From positions 4,040,001-4,104,000 of the forward strand of contig OX335665.1 of the NCBI GenBank assembly GCA_946894095.1: 64,000 nt of DNA, written 5' to 3'. The notes below the pieces were generated by a model. It was not told the DNA's origin, ran no database searches, and saw nothing but the letters and a program-made list of their open reading frames with translations. Below, one piece after another: positions 10,010-19,352 of this stretch (within the stretch, counting starts at the first letter, position 1; the number at the start of each line of letters is the position of its first letter). The position numbers and the translations under genes are program-made. The stretch comes from Incurvaria masculella (lineage: Eukaryota > Arthropoda > Insecta > Lepidoptera > Incurvariidae).

Positions 10010-10316
10010 AAAAAAAATCGGAGGTGTTTGTCTGTCTGTCTTCAAAAATGTTTGGCCGCTTTTCACGATGAAACGGCTAATTCTATTCAGATGCTGTTTT
10101 CACTAATATAATCAAGCACACCTCGAAGAAGTTTTTGCCAAATATCATCACGATATGTTGAAAAATGAGGGAGTAGTGGGCGAAAACGTAAATGAACTTT
10201 TTTACCCACCGAACTGACACGTTGCGGGGAGGCGTCTCGGCGGCCTAACGTAAGCGGCAAGCGGACTGTATAATATCGAACTTGAACGCTAGCAGAGCCG
10301 CGGGCACAGCTAGTAC
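10010..10316 (-). mobile_element. Helitron-like non-autonomous element (ACTAGCTG end)
   Basis: Read on the minus strand it begins ACTAGCTGTGCCCGCGGCTC, close to the conserved 5' end of lepidopteran Lep1-like non-autonomous Helitrons. The rest is unassigned, and the other end is not clear. Confidence 0.4.
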
Positions 10317-10333
10317 AATGTAACCTTTCGCAG

Positions 10334-10474
10334 ACGATAATGGCATTGGCGGCGGTCATGATGGGTGCGAGCCTGTGGGAACAGATCGTCAGGATCCCCG
10401 CGTTGGCGGCACTGATGCTGCTCATGATCCTAGACGTGGCGGCCAGCTGTGTCTTCATTATCGGCGGCCATTTT
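10334..10474 (+). CDS. Tetraspan membrane protein, exon 2
   Basis: 141 bp (47 codons, phase 0 to 0) between CTTTCGCAG and GTGAGT. It encodes the end of helix 1 (TIMALAAVMMGASLW) and all of helix 2 (IPALAALMLLMILDVAASCV, then FIIGGHF). Joined to exon 1 it completes a hydrophobic first helix across the junction, which supports the pairing of the two exons over a 4.55-kb intron. Confidence 0.8.
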
Positions 10475-10988
10475 GTGAGTAGACATACGCATTACTCCAG
10501 CGATAGTGTCAACGTATGTCGCTACATAATACACGGCACGCCGTACAATGGAGAAGTAAACTGCTAACTACGTTACGTACGTAAATAAAAAATATTTCCA
10601 TGACTTCAATTTAATTATCTGATTAATTCATTAAAATGAATAAAACAAAAGTTATAACCAGCTGCAACCCCTTCTGGAAAGGATATTTGATCTAGCTTTA
10701 AAGAATTAGGAAAGTAAAATAGGACACGGTGCAAATACATAGTCTTAGAATGTAAAGACATAGAGTCAACTAACGGATGAGAAAAAAACCCGGTCCCCGG
10801 TTTTGTCCCGGTTTTTCAAATCATAAAGATTTCACAAAAAAAAACATTTCACATTCCATCAGCGCGACTCCAGGAATTTCAGAAGTTGTCCAATTGGGCA
10901 GATGAGTTCCATCTCCCTCTAACTCACGGTAGTGGTACGTTGAGTTGACGTCTCACTCCCACGCTTTGTTCGTCTTGTAAGCACAGCG
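10475..10988. other. Intronic sequence without recognised features
   Basis: Intron 2 of the tetraspan gene. No inverted repeat or family match was seen before the 470-bp repeat at 10990. Confidence 0.35.
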
Positions 10989-10989
10989 C

Positions 10990-11460
10990 GCTATTGTATT
11001 GTTGTATTGTTTATTCATCATCCATAGACAGTACACTGCACTCGGATTTGTCATATTTTAGCATTGGCCAGTTCAGCAAAACAAAACACAGCGAAGAAGA
11101 ACTGGAAAGAAACTCCGCTGTTTTTTTTTTTCAACGTCCACTTAGTCTAAGTTTACAAAAGTGTTTGTCAATTATTTTAACAAAAACATAGGTAAAACAC
11201 TAAATTCACATGAATACACAAAAATTTACAATCCATGCCATATGCAACAGTTCATGACAAATATCATTTTATTTGCAAAGACAATCCCCTCCAACTAATA
11301 TGTTGCCAATTGGAGCAGGCCAGTCCCCAAAAACAGCACCCGTTCACGAGCATCACGCCGGGCACAGCCATTACCTCTTTCAACCATATTTTAGGGAAAG
11401 AGATAACCTGAGCCAAGCGTCACCGTAAGCAAGGACCTTTAAGCGATGCACTGCTCCTAT
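10990..11460 (-). mobile_element. 470-bp repeat, reverse copy
   Basis: Reverse complement of 26225-26697, including the tail (TTTATTCATCATCCATAGAC, AGTACACTGCACTCGG), an A/T run near 11125 and the far end GGTTATCTCTTTCCCTAAAA. The left edge carries TATTGTATTGT, matching a (AATAC)n tail on the other strand. Confidence 0.75.
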
Positions 11461-11577
11461 GCTAGGTCTATGGCATATACATACATACTGCTTTTTTAAT
11501 AGAAATAAAAATATTGCAGTTTGAATATCAATCTATAAGGCCAACAATATGTTTACATTTGGGTGTTGCGTTTACAG

Positions 11578-11731
11578 AAAAAGGCAGTACTGCTCAAGTC
11601 GTTTATGTACTACACCATCGTAATTCTTGCTATCAACGTCGCCATGGTGATGTACACGACGGCCGTCAAACACCAACATTTTATCAGAACAGATCTGTAC
11701 GCATTAATTACCAAGACGGTCTTAGATGTGG
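11578..11731 (+). CDS. Tetraspan membrane protein, exon 3
   Basis: 154 bp starting in phase 0 after GCGTTTACAG and ending with one base of a split codon before GTAAGT. It encodes KKAVLLKSFMYYTIVILAIN, NVAMVMYTTAV (helix 3), a short extracellular or cytoplasmic loop KHQHFIRTDLY and the beginning of helix 4 (ALITKTVLDV). Confidence 0.8.
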
Positions 11732-11793
11732 GTAAGTAGTCACTTCAATATTCTTAAGTATTTGCCGGATATCCGTAAACCATGAGGTTTTTT

Positions 11794-12065
11794 TTTGGGT
11801 TCTGTACTCACATGGTGCCAACGGAACCCTATTACTAAGCCTCCGTTGTCTATCCGTCCGTCCGTCTGTCACAGGGCTGTTTCTCATGAATTCGTAATAG
11901 GTAGGCAGCTGAAATTTTAACAAAGTGTATATTTATTTTGCCGCTATAACAATAAATAGGTAAAATTTAAAAACAATAAAAATTAAATGATTTTTCGTGC
12001 TAAAACTTGTACGATGGTACGGAACCCTTCGTATGCGAGTGCGACTCGTACTTGGCCGGTTTTGG
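11794..12065 (-). mobile_element. GGAC-type element, near complete, in intron 3
   Basis: Reverse-orientation copy from TTTTGGGTTCTGTACTCAC to GCGACTCGTACTTGGCCGGT. It fills most of the intron between tetraspan exons 3 and 4. Confidence 0.7.
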
Positions 12066-12130
12066 TTTCTTCGAGTTTCAACCCACATAGTTGCCAAAGA
12101 AGTTGGCACTTAAAAAATCTCTCGTTGCAG

Positions 12131-12258
12131 CCATCCAAACGTACGTGGTTCTGCTGATCCGGAGCGAGGTGTACAAGCTGCGGAGCCTCGCCGACAACGC
12201 GGTCCGCTACGAGCCGGGGTACGCCCGGGTCGTCACTGTTCAACCGGCGACGGCGTGA
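12131..12258 (+). CDS. Tetraspan membrane protein, exon 4 (stop codon)
   Basis: Begins with two bases that complete the codon split by exon 3 (an alanine), after CTCGTTGCAG, and ends at TGA 12256-12258. It encodes the rest of helix 4 (IQTYVVLLIRSEVYKL) and a polar C-terminal tail (RSLADNAVRYEPG, ending QPATA). A last helix running into IRSEVYKLR is the family pattern. Frame and phase agree across all four exons and no stop interrupts them, so this is a live gene structure. The 3' untranslated region and poly-A signal were not located. Confidence 0.8.
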
Positions 12259-12806
12259 TTCAAAGTTTTTTTATTTTTTTTTTATTTCAGGAAGCCAATA
12301 CATGAATGTCTTATAATCTAATACACATATGATATAATACTCTAAATATAATTAGGTAATACTAAACTTTAAACTGATCTATAACTTATTATAATTACAA
12401 GTGTTATGAAATGAAAACAGCTTTGGCTATTTGTACACAACAGTTTTGAATCTTGCCTTCTGCACTAGTCCGAAGACTGTGACGCAGACGGCAAGCGTAG
12501 CCATAGAGCGAAGCGATATTAGAGCTGTCACGACAACAACAAAGCGTTCTGTTCGAGTCGTAAGATGAATATCGTCTAGTGAAGAAGTTACGCAACAGAA
12601 ATGTATGGAGACAGTGATTTTTTAAGGCAGAGAGTGGGAAAGACACAGTGGTGTACCCTTTTTTCTTCAGAATAAGACCCTTATGATCGAATTCAGCACT
12701 CATATTTGTAAGCAACTGATTAGAAATGTTATAGACTAGGGAGGTCCCGACAAAAATGGTAACGATGAAGTAAATCGTTGAAACTGAGTTCACAGGATAA
12801 AGACTA

Positions 12807-12953
12807 TCCCTGCTACTAATAATCCCAGATCATCGTCTGAATAGTTATACAATGTTTTGTCCCTTTCTATCGAATTAGAAACTGCCTGTCAATGCAAAGG
12901 ACAAAACATTGTATAACTATTCAGCTGATGATCTAGGTTTATTAGTAACAGGG
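12807..12953. mobile_element. Palindromic MITE flanked by TA
   Basis: 147 bp, almost wholly two inverted arms of about 55 bp (CCCTGCTACTAATAATCCCA, GATCATCGTCTGAATAGTTA, TACAATGTTTTGTCC and their complements), with TA at 12805-12806 and 12954-12955. TA flanks suggest mobilisation by a Tc1/mariner transposase. It sits within the left arm of the larger inverted repeat. Confidence 0.7.
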
Positions 12954-13219
12954 TAACTCTTTGAAGCTAAATGTGTCGGTCTGCCTGCGCCAAGTGGTTG
13001 CGTTACGTAGATAAGGCGCCTGAAAATGTAGTTATGGCGACAATAAATAAATATTATAACGTAAAGGGCTACAAATAACGAAGCATGAAATTAACAGTAC
13101 ATACTTTCTTATCAATACCAAAACTGAACAAATCTTTGGTTGCATTTCGTGGTTATAGGCGATTTAGGTTACATATATAACTTATTTATATTAGTATTTC
13201 AGTATTTTATTTATATACA

Positions 13220-14088
13220 TACTATGATCAAAAAGTTCCGGGAATAAAAAAATAAAAAAAAATTGTGTTAATTTTCGGATACATTTATTTTATCACCTTC
13301 AAAATAACAACCGTCTGAAGCGATGCACATACGCCAACGCTTAACCCATTCTTCCATACACTTTTGATAGGACGGTGAAGGAATGGCTTTCAATGCCTAC
13401 GTCGCATTTTCTTTTATTTCATAGATGCTCGAAAATCTCTTTCCACGAAGGGGTAATTTAAGTTTTGAGAACAGGAAAAAGTCACATGGTGCCATATCCG
13501 GAGAATACGGTGCCTGTTGGATTGTATTTACAGTATGTTTTATCAAATAATCGGTCACGATGCGCGCTTTGTGAGACGGACCATTGTCATGGTGCAAGAT
13601 CCATGAGTTGTTTTGCCACAATTCCGGTCGTTTTCTACGCACAGCATCTCTCAAACGCTTAATTACGGCCAGGTAGTACTCCTTATTGACTGTTTGACGA
13701 TTTTCGAGTACGATTTCTTGAACTTTTTCGACGTTATCATCGCTAGTTGTCGTCAACTTTTTTGAGACCATTTTTGAACGACGAATACCACTCGTATACT
13801 CTTGTTTTTGAGAGAGCAGAGTCCCCGTAGGCTTTTTGTAGCATTTTGAATGCACCAGCACAAGAGATTTCGTTGGAAACACAAAACTTCAAACAAATTA
13901 TGATACTTTTGAGGTTACCGCGGTCGTTAGACATGTTTGAAAAATGTTACGGCTTTTCACGCGGCAGGTAGAGGTCGTCTGCTGCGCACGAGCGCGGCGG
14001 ATGCCTCCTTGACAACGGGCTGAATGATTAGCTCGAAACGTCGGAGAATATCTCTACCTGCAGCGTGAAAACTTATTGATCATAGTGT
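13220..14088 (-). mobile_element. Mariner transposon, internally deleted
   Basis: The ends CTATGATCAAAAAGTTCCGG (13222 onward) and, at the right, the complement of CTATGATCAATAAGTTTTCA are terminal inverted repeats. The minus-strand reading frame starts with MSNDRGNLKSIIICLKFCVS at 13934, with the N-terminal helix-turn-helix region (YGDSALSKTRVYEWYSSF). After a deletion it resumes with the catalytic core: ILHHDNGPSHKARIV then APYSPDMAPCDFFLFSKLK, in which the two aspartates are separated by 34 residues, as in DD34D mariner transposases. The deletion removes the first catalytic aspartate and a frameshift joins the parts, so the protein cannot be active. Total length is about 870 bp against about 1.3 kb for intact mariners. 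Confidence 0.85.
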
Positions 14089-14516
14089 AAGTATTTCATA
14101 AAAAAACCGACTGGTTATTGTTGTATAATTAATAGGTATCAATATTTCTAAACAATCGGTATATACATCAGCAGGTACATACCAACATCTATTTTATTAA
14201 GCCAATCTAGATAACGCAACCTCTTGGCGCAGGCAGACCGACATATTTAGCACCAGAGGGTTGGTCTCTAACACGTGAACCCAGATTCAGCCATTTACCT
14301 TATCGTGACCAAAAATGTTGTGACCTCCCGGAAATGTTATTGTCTACGCCGCGACCACTAGCAGCATTAGTAGACCACTATCAGCGGCGGCACCCGCCAC
14401 CGCACCTCACCGCGCGCCGCCACCGGTCCGCTTCGCGCTCCGGACCGACGCGCATACCTACTTGAGTCGCTCGTGTCACATACTCTGTTATATTCAAAAC
14501 CAGTAATACATACATA

Positions 14517-14664
14517 CCTATACAGTTCACACCGACGTTTTTAATTTACCTAGCTAAAGTAGCTTCAGGCCCTTACATTTTGGTCCTTCGAGCCGGATCA
14601 AAATATAAGGGCCTAAAGCTACTTTAGCTAGGTAAATTAAAAACTTCGGTGTGGACTGTATAGG
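14517..14664. mobile_element. Palindromic MITE with TA duplication
   Basis: 148 bp flanked by TA (14515-14516, 14665-14666). The arms of about 68 bp are nearly exact inverted copies (CCTATACAGTTCACACCGAC, AATTTACCTAGCTAAAGTAG and complements). Unrelated in sequence to 12807-12953. Confidence 0.75.
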
Positions 14665-14852
14665 TATTTGTTGCAATAATGGTGTCTTGTTTTGTTATAA
14701 ACTATGATTTAATCAGGTGTGATATTATCTGTGTGATAAACACACATTATTATTTTCCATATTTTTTATGTTTTCTTTATTACTTCCAAACAAACATGCA
14801 TTCGCACTGTAGATAATTGTTTTGTCGCTAAATTGGAGAAAAATAATAAATT

Positions 14853-15276
14853 TTAGTGCATTTCGTCTGAATACATTTTTGTCACATGTTTCGGGTGGTT
14901 TGTTAGTCTCGAGTTATTCTTATTCTGAGATTTTCTCCCAGAATACTCTAGCCCTAAATGTTCAATGCCTAAGAGGTCAATGCCAAAGGGACGACAATTA
15001 GATAATTTAAAGAGAAAAATAATTTTAGTAATATCAGTATAAATAAAAAATATCATTGATATTCATTGGTTTGTATTTAATGTATTCTGAAATGTGAATT
15101 GCAACGCCATCTGTTGACTTTTATTATCCGTCGTATGACGTCAGCAATCTTTCCCTACTATCATAAACGAAAGAAGACTAGATGTTTTACCAATAGGTCA
15201 ATGCCGAAGGGACGAAAAATAGATGGCGCAAGTTCATGGATACACATTTACGGCTATGGAAATTGGACGGCGCCAC
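14853..15276. other. Mostly unassigned; short internal repeat
   Basis: GGTCAATGCC(A/G)AAGGGACGA occurs twice (about 14977 and 15197). No gene or transposon ends were recognised. Confidence 0.3.
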
Positions 15277-15605
15277 TTTCGCACCTAGAACTTGCGAAAT
15301 ACAATGCGCTGTACAAACATAGGATTTATTCATAGATCAATATTACAATTTTGTTTCAAAGTTGGAAAATACAAAATTTTGAATCGGTACACACATTTTT
15401 TGACAACCAATAAAATCAAATGACTTAAATGATTTTAAGCAGTGAGCCTGAAAGCTGCGCCATCTCTTGGTGCAAACACTCTTGTTGTTGTGATTGATGG
15501 AATAGAAGTTACCATCTTAGTTCAACGTTTATTGCAATAGAGGGCCGGCTTGCTTAACACATATTGCAGTCACTATTGCGGTGGGCCATCAACTTAAGCC
15601 AGTAA
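15277..15605 (+). repeat. ~330-bp dispersed repeat, copy 1
   Basis: Collinear with 28112-28452: shared AACTTGCGAAATA, ATTACAATTTT, TTTCAAAGTTGGAAAATA, GCAGTGAGCC, GTTCAACGTTTATTGCAATA and AGAGGGCCGGCTTGCTTAAC. A fragment of its end is also at 20603-20650 in reverse. The TAA-flanked MITE at 15606 sits in its end. Confidence 0.6.
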
Positions 15606-15766
15606 GGACCGAGTGCACGAAAGGACAAAAAATCATCATCAACGTCAACATATGATTAAACACGTCACTTTGTATAGACAGTAGTAAGAAGTAACTGCAT
15701 GCAGTTCAACAGAAGTGACGTGTTTGAACATTGATTAACTCAGCCGTCTCTTCGTGCAATCGGGGC
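15606..15766. mobile_element. TAA-flanked MITE, copy 1
   Basis: 161 bp with ends GGACCGAGTGCACGAAAG and the complement of GTGCAATCGGGGC. The inner arms CACGTCACTTT and AAGTGACGTGTTTGAAC form a hairpin. Left flank TAA (15603-15605); right flank TAC, one change away. Copies 43736-43894 and 51218-51376 have perfect TAA duplications, as for PIF/Harbinger-type elements. Confidence 0.75.
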
Positions 15767-15860
15767 TACGTTATTATGAATCTATGGTACTATGTTAGCC
15801 TCAAAAGATTTCAAAGACAGGGCATCTCGGCGAATTTTTTTTTTAACATGGCCTACGTAC

Positions 15861-15962
15861 CTTTAGCAGTCTGCTGGTCCTGCTAGCCGTCTCCGGGGTG
15901 AGCAGCTTGACCGGTCCACTCGGCAGCCACGGCCACTGACCCTCCTCTGTCTGCCCGTCCTC
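15861..15962 (-). CDS. enc: R3H/SUZ protein, exon after SUZ
   Basis: 102 bp, 34 codons, phase 0 to 0, between TTTTCAG and GTACGT. It encodes EDGQTEEGQWPWLPS then GPVKLLTPETASRTSRLLK. The SUZ exon upstream also ends in phase 0, so they join cleanly. Third codon positions are strongly G/C, as in the other exons of the gene. The segment has no domain that I recognise. The encore/R3HDM assignment rests on the linked R3H and SUZ exons. A GTACGT donor shows that the gene continues downstream, but no further exon could be recognised below 15861. Confidence 0.65.
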
Positions 15963-15992
15963 CTGAAAACAATCCACCATTGCATATGAACA

Positions 15993-16708
15993 GCTCGTGG
16001 TCTAGGGGCTAGAGGACTTGCCTTTCATTCGAGAGGACTGTGTTCGAATCCTCGCCCGGTCATGCACCACTTTCATTCTCTTTCCGAGTTGGATAAGTGC
16101 ATTTCGTTACGAATGCGAGCTGTTCCATGGTTCGGAAACCCATGTTTTTTTTTTATGTGACTGGACATTGATGGCTAATACCACACCTTCTGTCATGGTA
16201 TTAGCCCAACACACCACATGAGAACTAGGTGCCATGCCAGGACCTTCCTCATATTGCACGGCTACATTGAACTGGATGGAAAACACGGACAATTTTCATT
16301 GCCGCTTCGACCATCGTTCATCCAATGCGATGGTACCAACCCGGGCGAGATTAACCCTACCACCTAGTAAGTAAGGAAGGGGAACTACAGTTCAACGTGG
16401 AATCCGAACCACGGCCAGGCTCTCTCAACGGTCGAATGGTCACCCATCCAAGACCAGACCGGACCCAGCGTTGCTTAACTTCGGAGAGCGATCGCCGAAG
16501 TGTCGCGCCACTGGGCTATTGAGGCTGACTGTAGGTTCCCTTCCACTACTAGGTGGTAGGGCTAAGCCGCATTGGATGAAGCTATGGTTGAAGCGGTAGT
16601 GAAAAATTGTCCGTGCTTTCCATCCAGTTCAACGTAGCCGTGCTCATAAATGGAAGGTCCTGGCATGGCACATAATTCCTTCGGGAATGTGGTGTATTGC
16701 GCTATCGC
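15993..16708 (+). mobile_element. tRNA-headed SINE split by a 5S-headed SINE
   Basis: The head at 15993-16141 (B-box GTTCGAATCC) runs to CCATGT, and the body resumes at 16532 with TGTAGGTTCCCTTCC and continues to GGAATGTGGTGTATTGCGCT. Between them lies a reverse 5S-headed SINE. About five bases (AAAAC) at the junction are missing compared with 2343-2748. Confidence 0.75.
16142..16531 (-). mobile_element. 5S-rRNA-headed SINE inserted in a SINE
   Basis: On the minus strand the head reads GTCAGCCTC...GCCCAGTGG, CTCCGAAGTTAAGCAACGCT, GGGTCCGGTCTGGTCTTGGA, TGGGTGACC. This matches the 3' half of 5S rRNA genes including the internal control region (box A AAGCAACG, intermediate element, box C GGATGGGTGACC). 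The body is the same as in tRNA-headed copies, and the A-rich end is at 16142. Confidence 0.75.
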
Positions 16709-16810
16709 AGACCGACACATTTAGCAGCAGAGGGTTGGTCTCTAACACGTGAACCCAGATTCAGCCATTTACATTATCGTGACCAAAAATGTCGTGACCT
16801 CCCGGAATAC
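16704..16810 (+). repeat. Solo arm of the 12733-14340 inverted repeat
   Basis: GCAGACCGACACATTTAGCA, GAGGGTTGGTCTCTAACACG, TGAACCCAGATTCAGCCATT and CCAAAAATGTCGTGACCTCC match the right arm at 14240-14335 closely. Confidence 0.65.
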
Positions 16811-16852
16811 TAGTGATGTATGTGTGTTTATCTATAGGCGAATGCGACTCAC

Positions 16853-16991
16853 CGAGCTGAAGATCCTGCGTCTCACTCTCTCGTACTCCTCCTCGCGCTG
16901 CTCGAAGGACTTGCTGCGCGCGGCGGCGGCCTGCGCCGCGTGCGCCGACGTCGCCTCGTCCAGCGAGTGCGCGTCGCGCTTCAGTATCGAT
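16853..16991 (-). CDS. enc: R3H/SUZ protein, SUZ domain exon
   Basis: 139 bp between GTCCGTTCAG and GTGAGT. The first base is the third of a split codon and the exon ends on a codon boundary. It encodes SILKRDAHSLDEATSAH, an alanine-rich linker, then RSKSFEQREEEYERVRRRIF. ILKRD followed by SKSxEEREEEYxRxRxRIF is the SUZ domain as it occurs directly after R3H in the R3HDM1/R3HDM2/ARPP21 and Drosophila encore proteins. In that family the pair binds RNA and acts in post-transcriptional control. The 5' phase matches the exon at 19895-19991. I am confident of the family. The symbol enc assumes, as in other insects, a single member. Confidence 0.88.
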
Positions 16992-17112
16992 CTGAACGGA
17001 CGCGCGGAATCAGTCAGTCTTCGCTCCAAGTCAATATACGTTTTCATGGTCAGCAGGTACGTCGCTTATTCCAAGGAAGGCACGCTTAGTGCGAAGAAGT
17101 ATATTTACTTAA

Positions 17113-17653
17113 GGTGGCCCAACCCGCTCATCTCCCCATACAAAAGGGGAAAGAAGATCACGCCCATATTTCTTGTCAGAGATCTAAAATTTTGCTCAAA
17201 ATAGCTTTATTTGATCGAACTAGATGTCTGATGACCATTGGCATTGTAAAATTGTGTTTGGTTTCTAAGTTATAAGGTCCGAAAGTTCGAATTTTTCGCG
17301 CGTTTTATACAATAATTTGGAGGTGGATTACGCAATGATAAAGTAAGAACATCGTAAAAATATTGGTCATCAGACATAGCTTATTTAATCAAGATTTATG
17401 ATGTATTTGGTTTTTGTTAGATTTTTGACTACAGCGGTCGTGGTTTACTTTTAGCTATAAGTCGTCTTGAAATTAAAATTTTCGTAAATCTTACCAAATC
17501 ATACACTATGCACATTGTCTTTTTTGTGGACAGGTTGCATCTTCCTCATAACGGAGCCTGTCTTATTCTTAGAAACAGAGAAGGTCCCAGAGCGCAACAG
17601 CACGGTATTGTACCGTGCCCGCAAATGAGTTGAGGCCGCCGGGTTGGGCCACC
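17113..17653 (+). mobile_element. TTAA-1 MITE, complete copy
   Basis: 541 bp between TTAA 17109-17112 and 17654-17657. The terminal inverted repeats are GGTGGCCCAACCCG and its complement. Complete copies at 20057-20598 and 21133-21673 have the same length and their own TTAA pairs. It is non-coding and lies in the intron upstream of the SUZ exon. This family has at least ten copies or fragments in the window. Confidence 0.85.
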
Positions 17654-17664
17654 TTAAGTCAACC

Positions 17665-17994
17665 GATGGAGGTGACGAATGTATGGAGAAATAACTTCCA
17701 TACAACGAGCGTGCAAAAAATGATGCCACGCGACAACATTATACCGTCGTACACATTTGTAGCGCAGTGATGGAAACGGAGAAAAATCCAATTTGAAGTC
17801 TCCCAAATTGGTAGGTAAGCTGATAAAGATAAGAATTATTTTTCAATAAACCAGATTGTCGTTACGTCATTTTTCATTCGTAATGATGTATTCAGCGAGA
17901 GCCGAAACAAAGGCCAAATTTCTCCGGCGGCACAATTGAGGTGTTGACACTTTTTTAGTTCCATCCGTTAACCTGTTATTTCTTCACCTCCATG
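17665..17994 (+). mobile_element. MITE with 8-bp target duplication (hAT-like)
   Basis: 330 bp with ends ATGGAGGTGA and its complement, flanked on both sides by AGTCAACC (17657-17664, 17995-18002). An 8-bp duplication suggests a hAT-type transposase. The left duplication begins with the last A of the TTAA of the preceding element. A reverse copy lies at 45808-46140. Confidence 0.7.
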
Positions 17995-18002
17995 AGTCAA
18001 CC

Positions 18003-18800
18003 TAGGAATGGCTCTAATATATGTTTTTGACTGCAATGATTGAGATATCATACCTAACCTCGACCTAACCTCAAATCAATGACATGACAGTAATGTTACC
18101 TGACATGACCGTTAAAAATACATAAAATTATCAATACAGTTGCGATGTCAGAATAGCTTTCAGTTACACTTGGTTTGTTGCAATTATTAAAATTTTAGCC
18201 TTGATTTTCAGTTTGTTAAACAAGAGATAAGGATTGAGTAAAAATATGGGTCGAGGATGGAACCTTGGATAACACCTTGCATAATAGCCGAGCTTGACTT
18301 TGACTTAAAGGTTTATTGGAATGACATTTTCTCACCTAATTGAGGCACAGTCAGAGTAAAATATTTGAGTTGCTAATAAACTGTTCTATCCATAGATAAA
18401 AAGGAAGGAGATATGCCATCTACTGTGCTTACTATGAGACCGGCTGTCTCCGATTTAAAAAAAACTATCAGTCCAACAAGAATCAGCTACCTCCTCCGGT
18501 ACGAAATTCGCCCTCTATTCATGCGTTCAAAAAAAATCTTAAAGCTTTCGTTCTTTCATAATTACGTCTTTACTCCCCCCCCCCCCCCCCACAGTTTTCA
18601 GTTAATTTTTATTCCTATTGGCAATACATTTGTTTGTTTTTTTTTTCTCAATTTTTGAGTATCATACTTTATTTTCTGTTTCTATATAATATAAAGTGTT
18701 TATATATTTATACTAATGTATATTTATATTTATATGTATATAAGTAGTTGGTATATTGTGTATAATATTTGTTGTAGTAAATTCACTGCTCACGATACCC
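18003..18800. other. Intronic AT-rich sequence, no gene seen
   Basis: Contains a C run of about 17 at 18575-18592 and tandem CTAACCT-like words near 18055-18075. No exon or element boundary was recognised. Confidence 0.35.
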
Positions 18801-18804
18801 AAAG

Positions 18805-18890
18805 GTAGACTGGTAGAGTATGCCCCTGGCATTAAGTTGTACCTTTTGCCCGAATTGTAAGTGCAATAAACATTTATAAATCAACAAAAT
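18805..18890 (+). mobile_element. 3' end of a LINE (poly-A signal type)
   Basis: GCCCCTGGCATTAAGT, TTGTACCTTTTGC and GTGCAATAAAC resemble the tail at 35560-35650 (CCTTTTGGCATTAGGCCCGC, TGTACAATAAAG). Only the extreme 3' end is present. Confidence 0.45.
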
Positions 18891-19007
18891 TAAACTTAAA
18901 CTTACAGATACATGCAAGCATTGTCCGAGACGGATTAGAGCTGGATTCCTGTTTATGGCCCATTATACAGGTTGTCGTAATGGCCAGTACATTAAATTAG
19001 AGATTTA

Positions 19008-19352
19008 TTTTTATTTAACTTGACATGGTTGGCTAATGTCAGAATGAATGTCAGATCTGGCCATGCCAGGACCTTCCTTATATTGCTCGGCTACATTGAA
19101 CTGCATGGAAAATACGGACAATTTTAATTGCCGTTTCGACCATCGATCATTCAATGCGAAGGTACCAACCCGGGCGGGAATTAACCTACCGCCTAGTAAG
19201 TATGGAAGGGGACCTACAGTTTTACGTGGAATCGGTACCACGGCCAGCATCAATGGTTAAAAATGGTCACCCATCCAGAACCCAACCACGTTCAGAGGTG
19301 CTTACCCAGATTATGGAATCGCAAGGATCGCACCACTGGGCTACCGAGGCTG
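19008..19352 (-). mobile_element. 5S-headed SINE, diverged
   Basis: The body from 19013 (poly-T end) to about 19220 and a decayed 5S head (complement of TGGATGGGTGACC at 19264-19276) ending GGGCTACCGAGGCTGAC. A further tail fragment of the family is at 19497-19610. Confidence 0.65.

Larger units (their letters stand above)
12733..14340. mobile_element. Large inverted-repeat structure enclosing a mariner remnant
   Basis: Two arms in opposite orientation. The left arm (12733-12800, continued at 12956-13012) and right arm (14205-14337) both contain GGAGGTC, a CGAT/CGTGACCAAAAA-type block, GAACCCAGATTCAGCC-type sequence and GTCGGTCTGCCTGCGCCAAG. A 147-bp MITE splits the left arm. A third, solo arm is at 16704-16810. 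Either a foldback transposon of about 1.5 kb or two opposing copies of a short repeat; no target duplication was found. Confidence 0.55.

Noticed and set aside
12404..12793. 129-codon minus-strand frame
   Set aside because: Runs into the arm of the inverted repeat, has no recognisable motif, and lies just downstream of the tetraspan stop codon.
14380..14470. GC-rich patch as the 3' exon of the R3H/SUZ gene
   Set aside because: No convincing acceptor or stop, and the frame could not be tied to the phase of exon 15861-15962.
16749..17204. 151-codon + strand frame
   Set aside because: Antisense shadow of the SUZ exon continuing into a TTAA-1 MITE.
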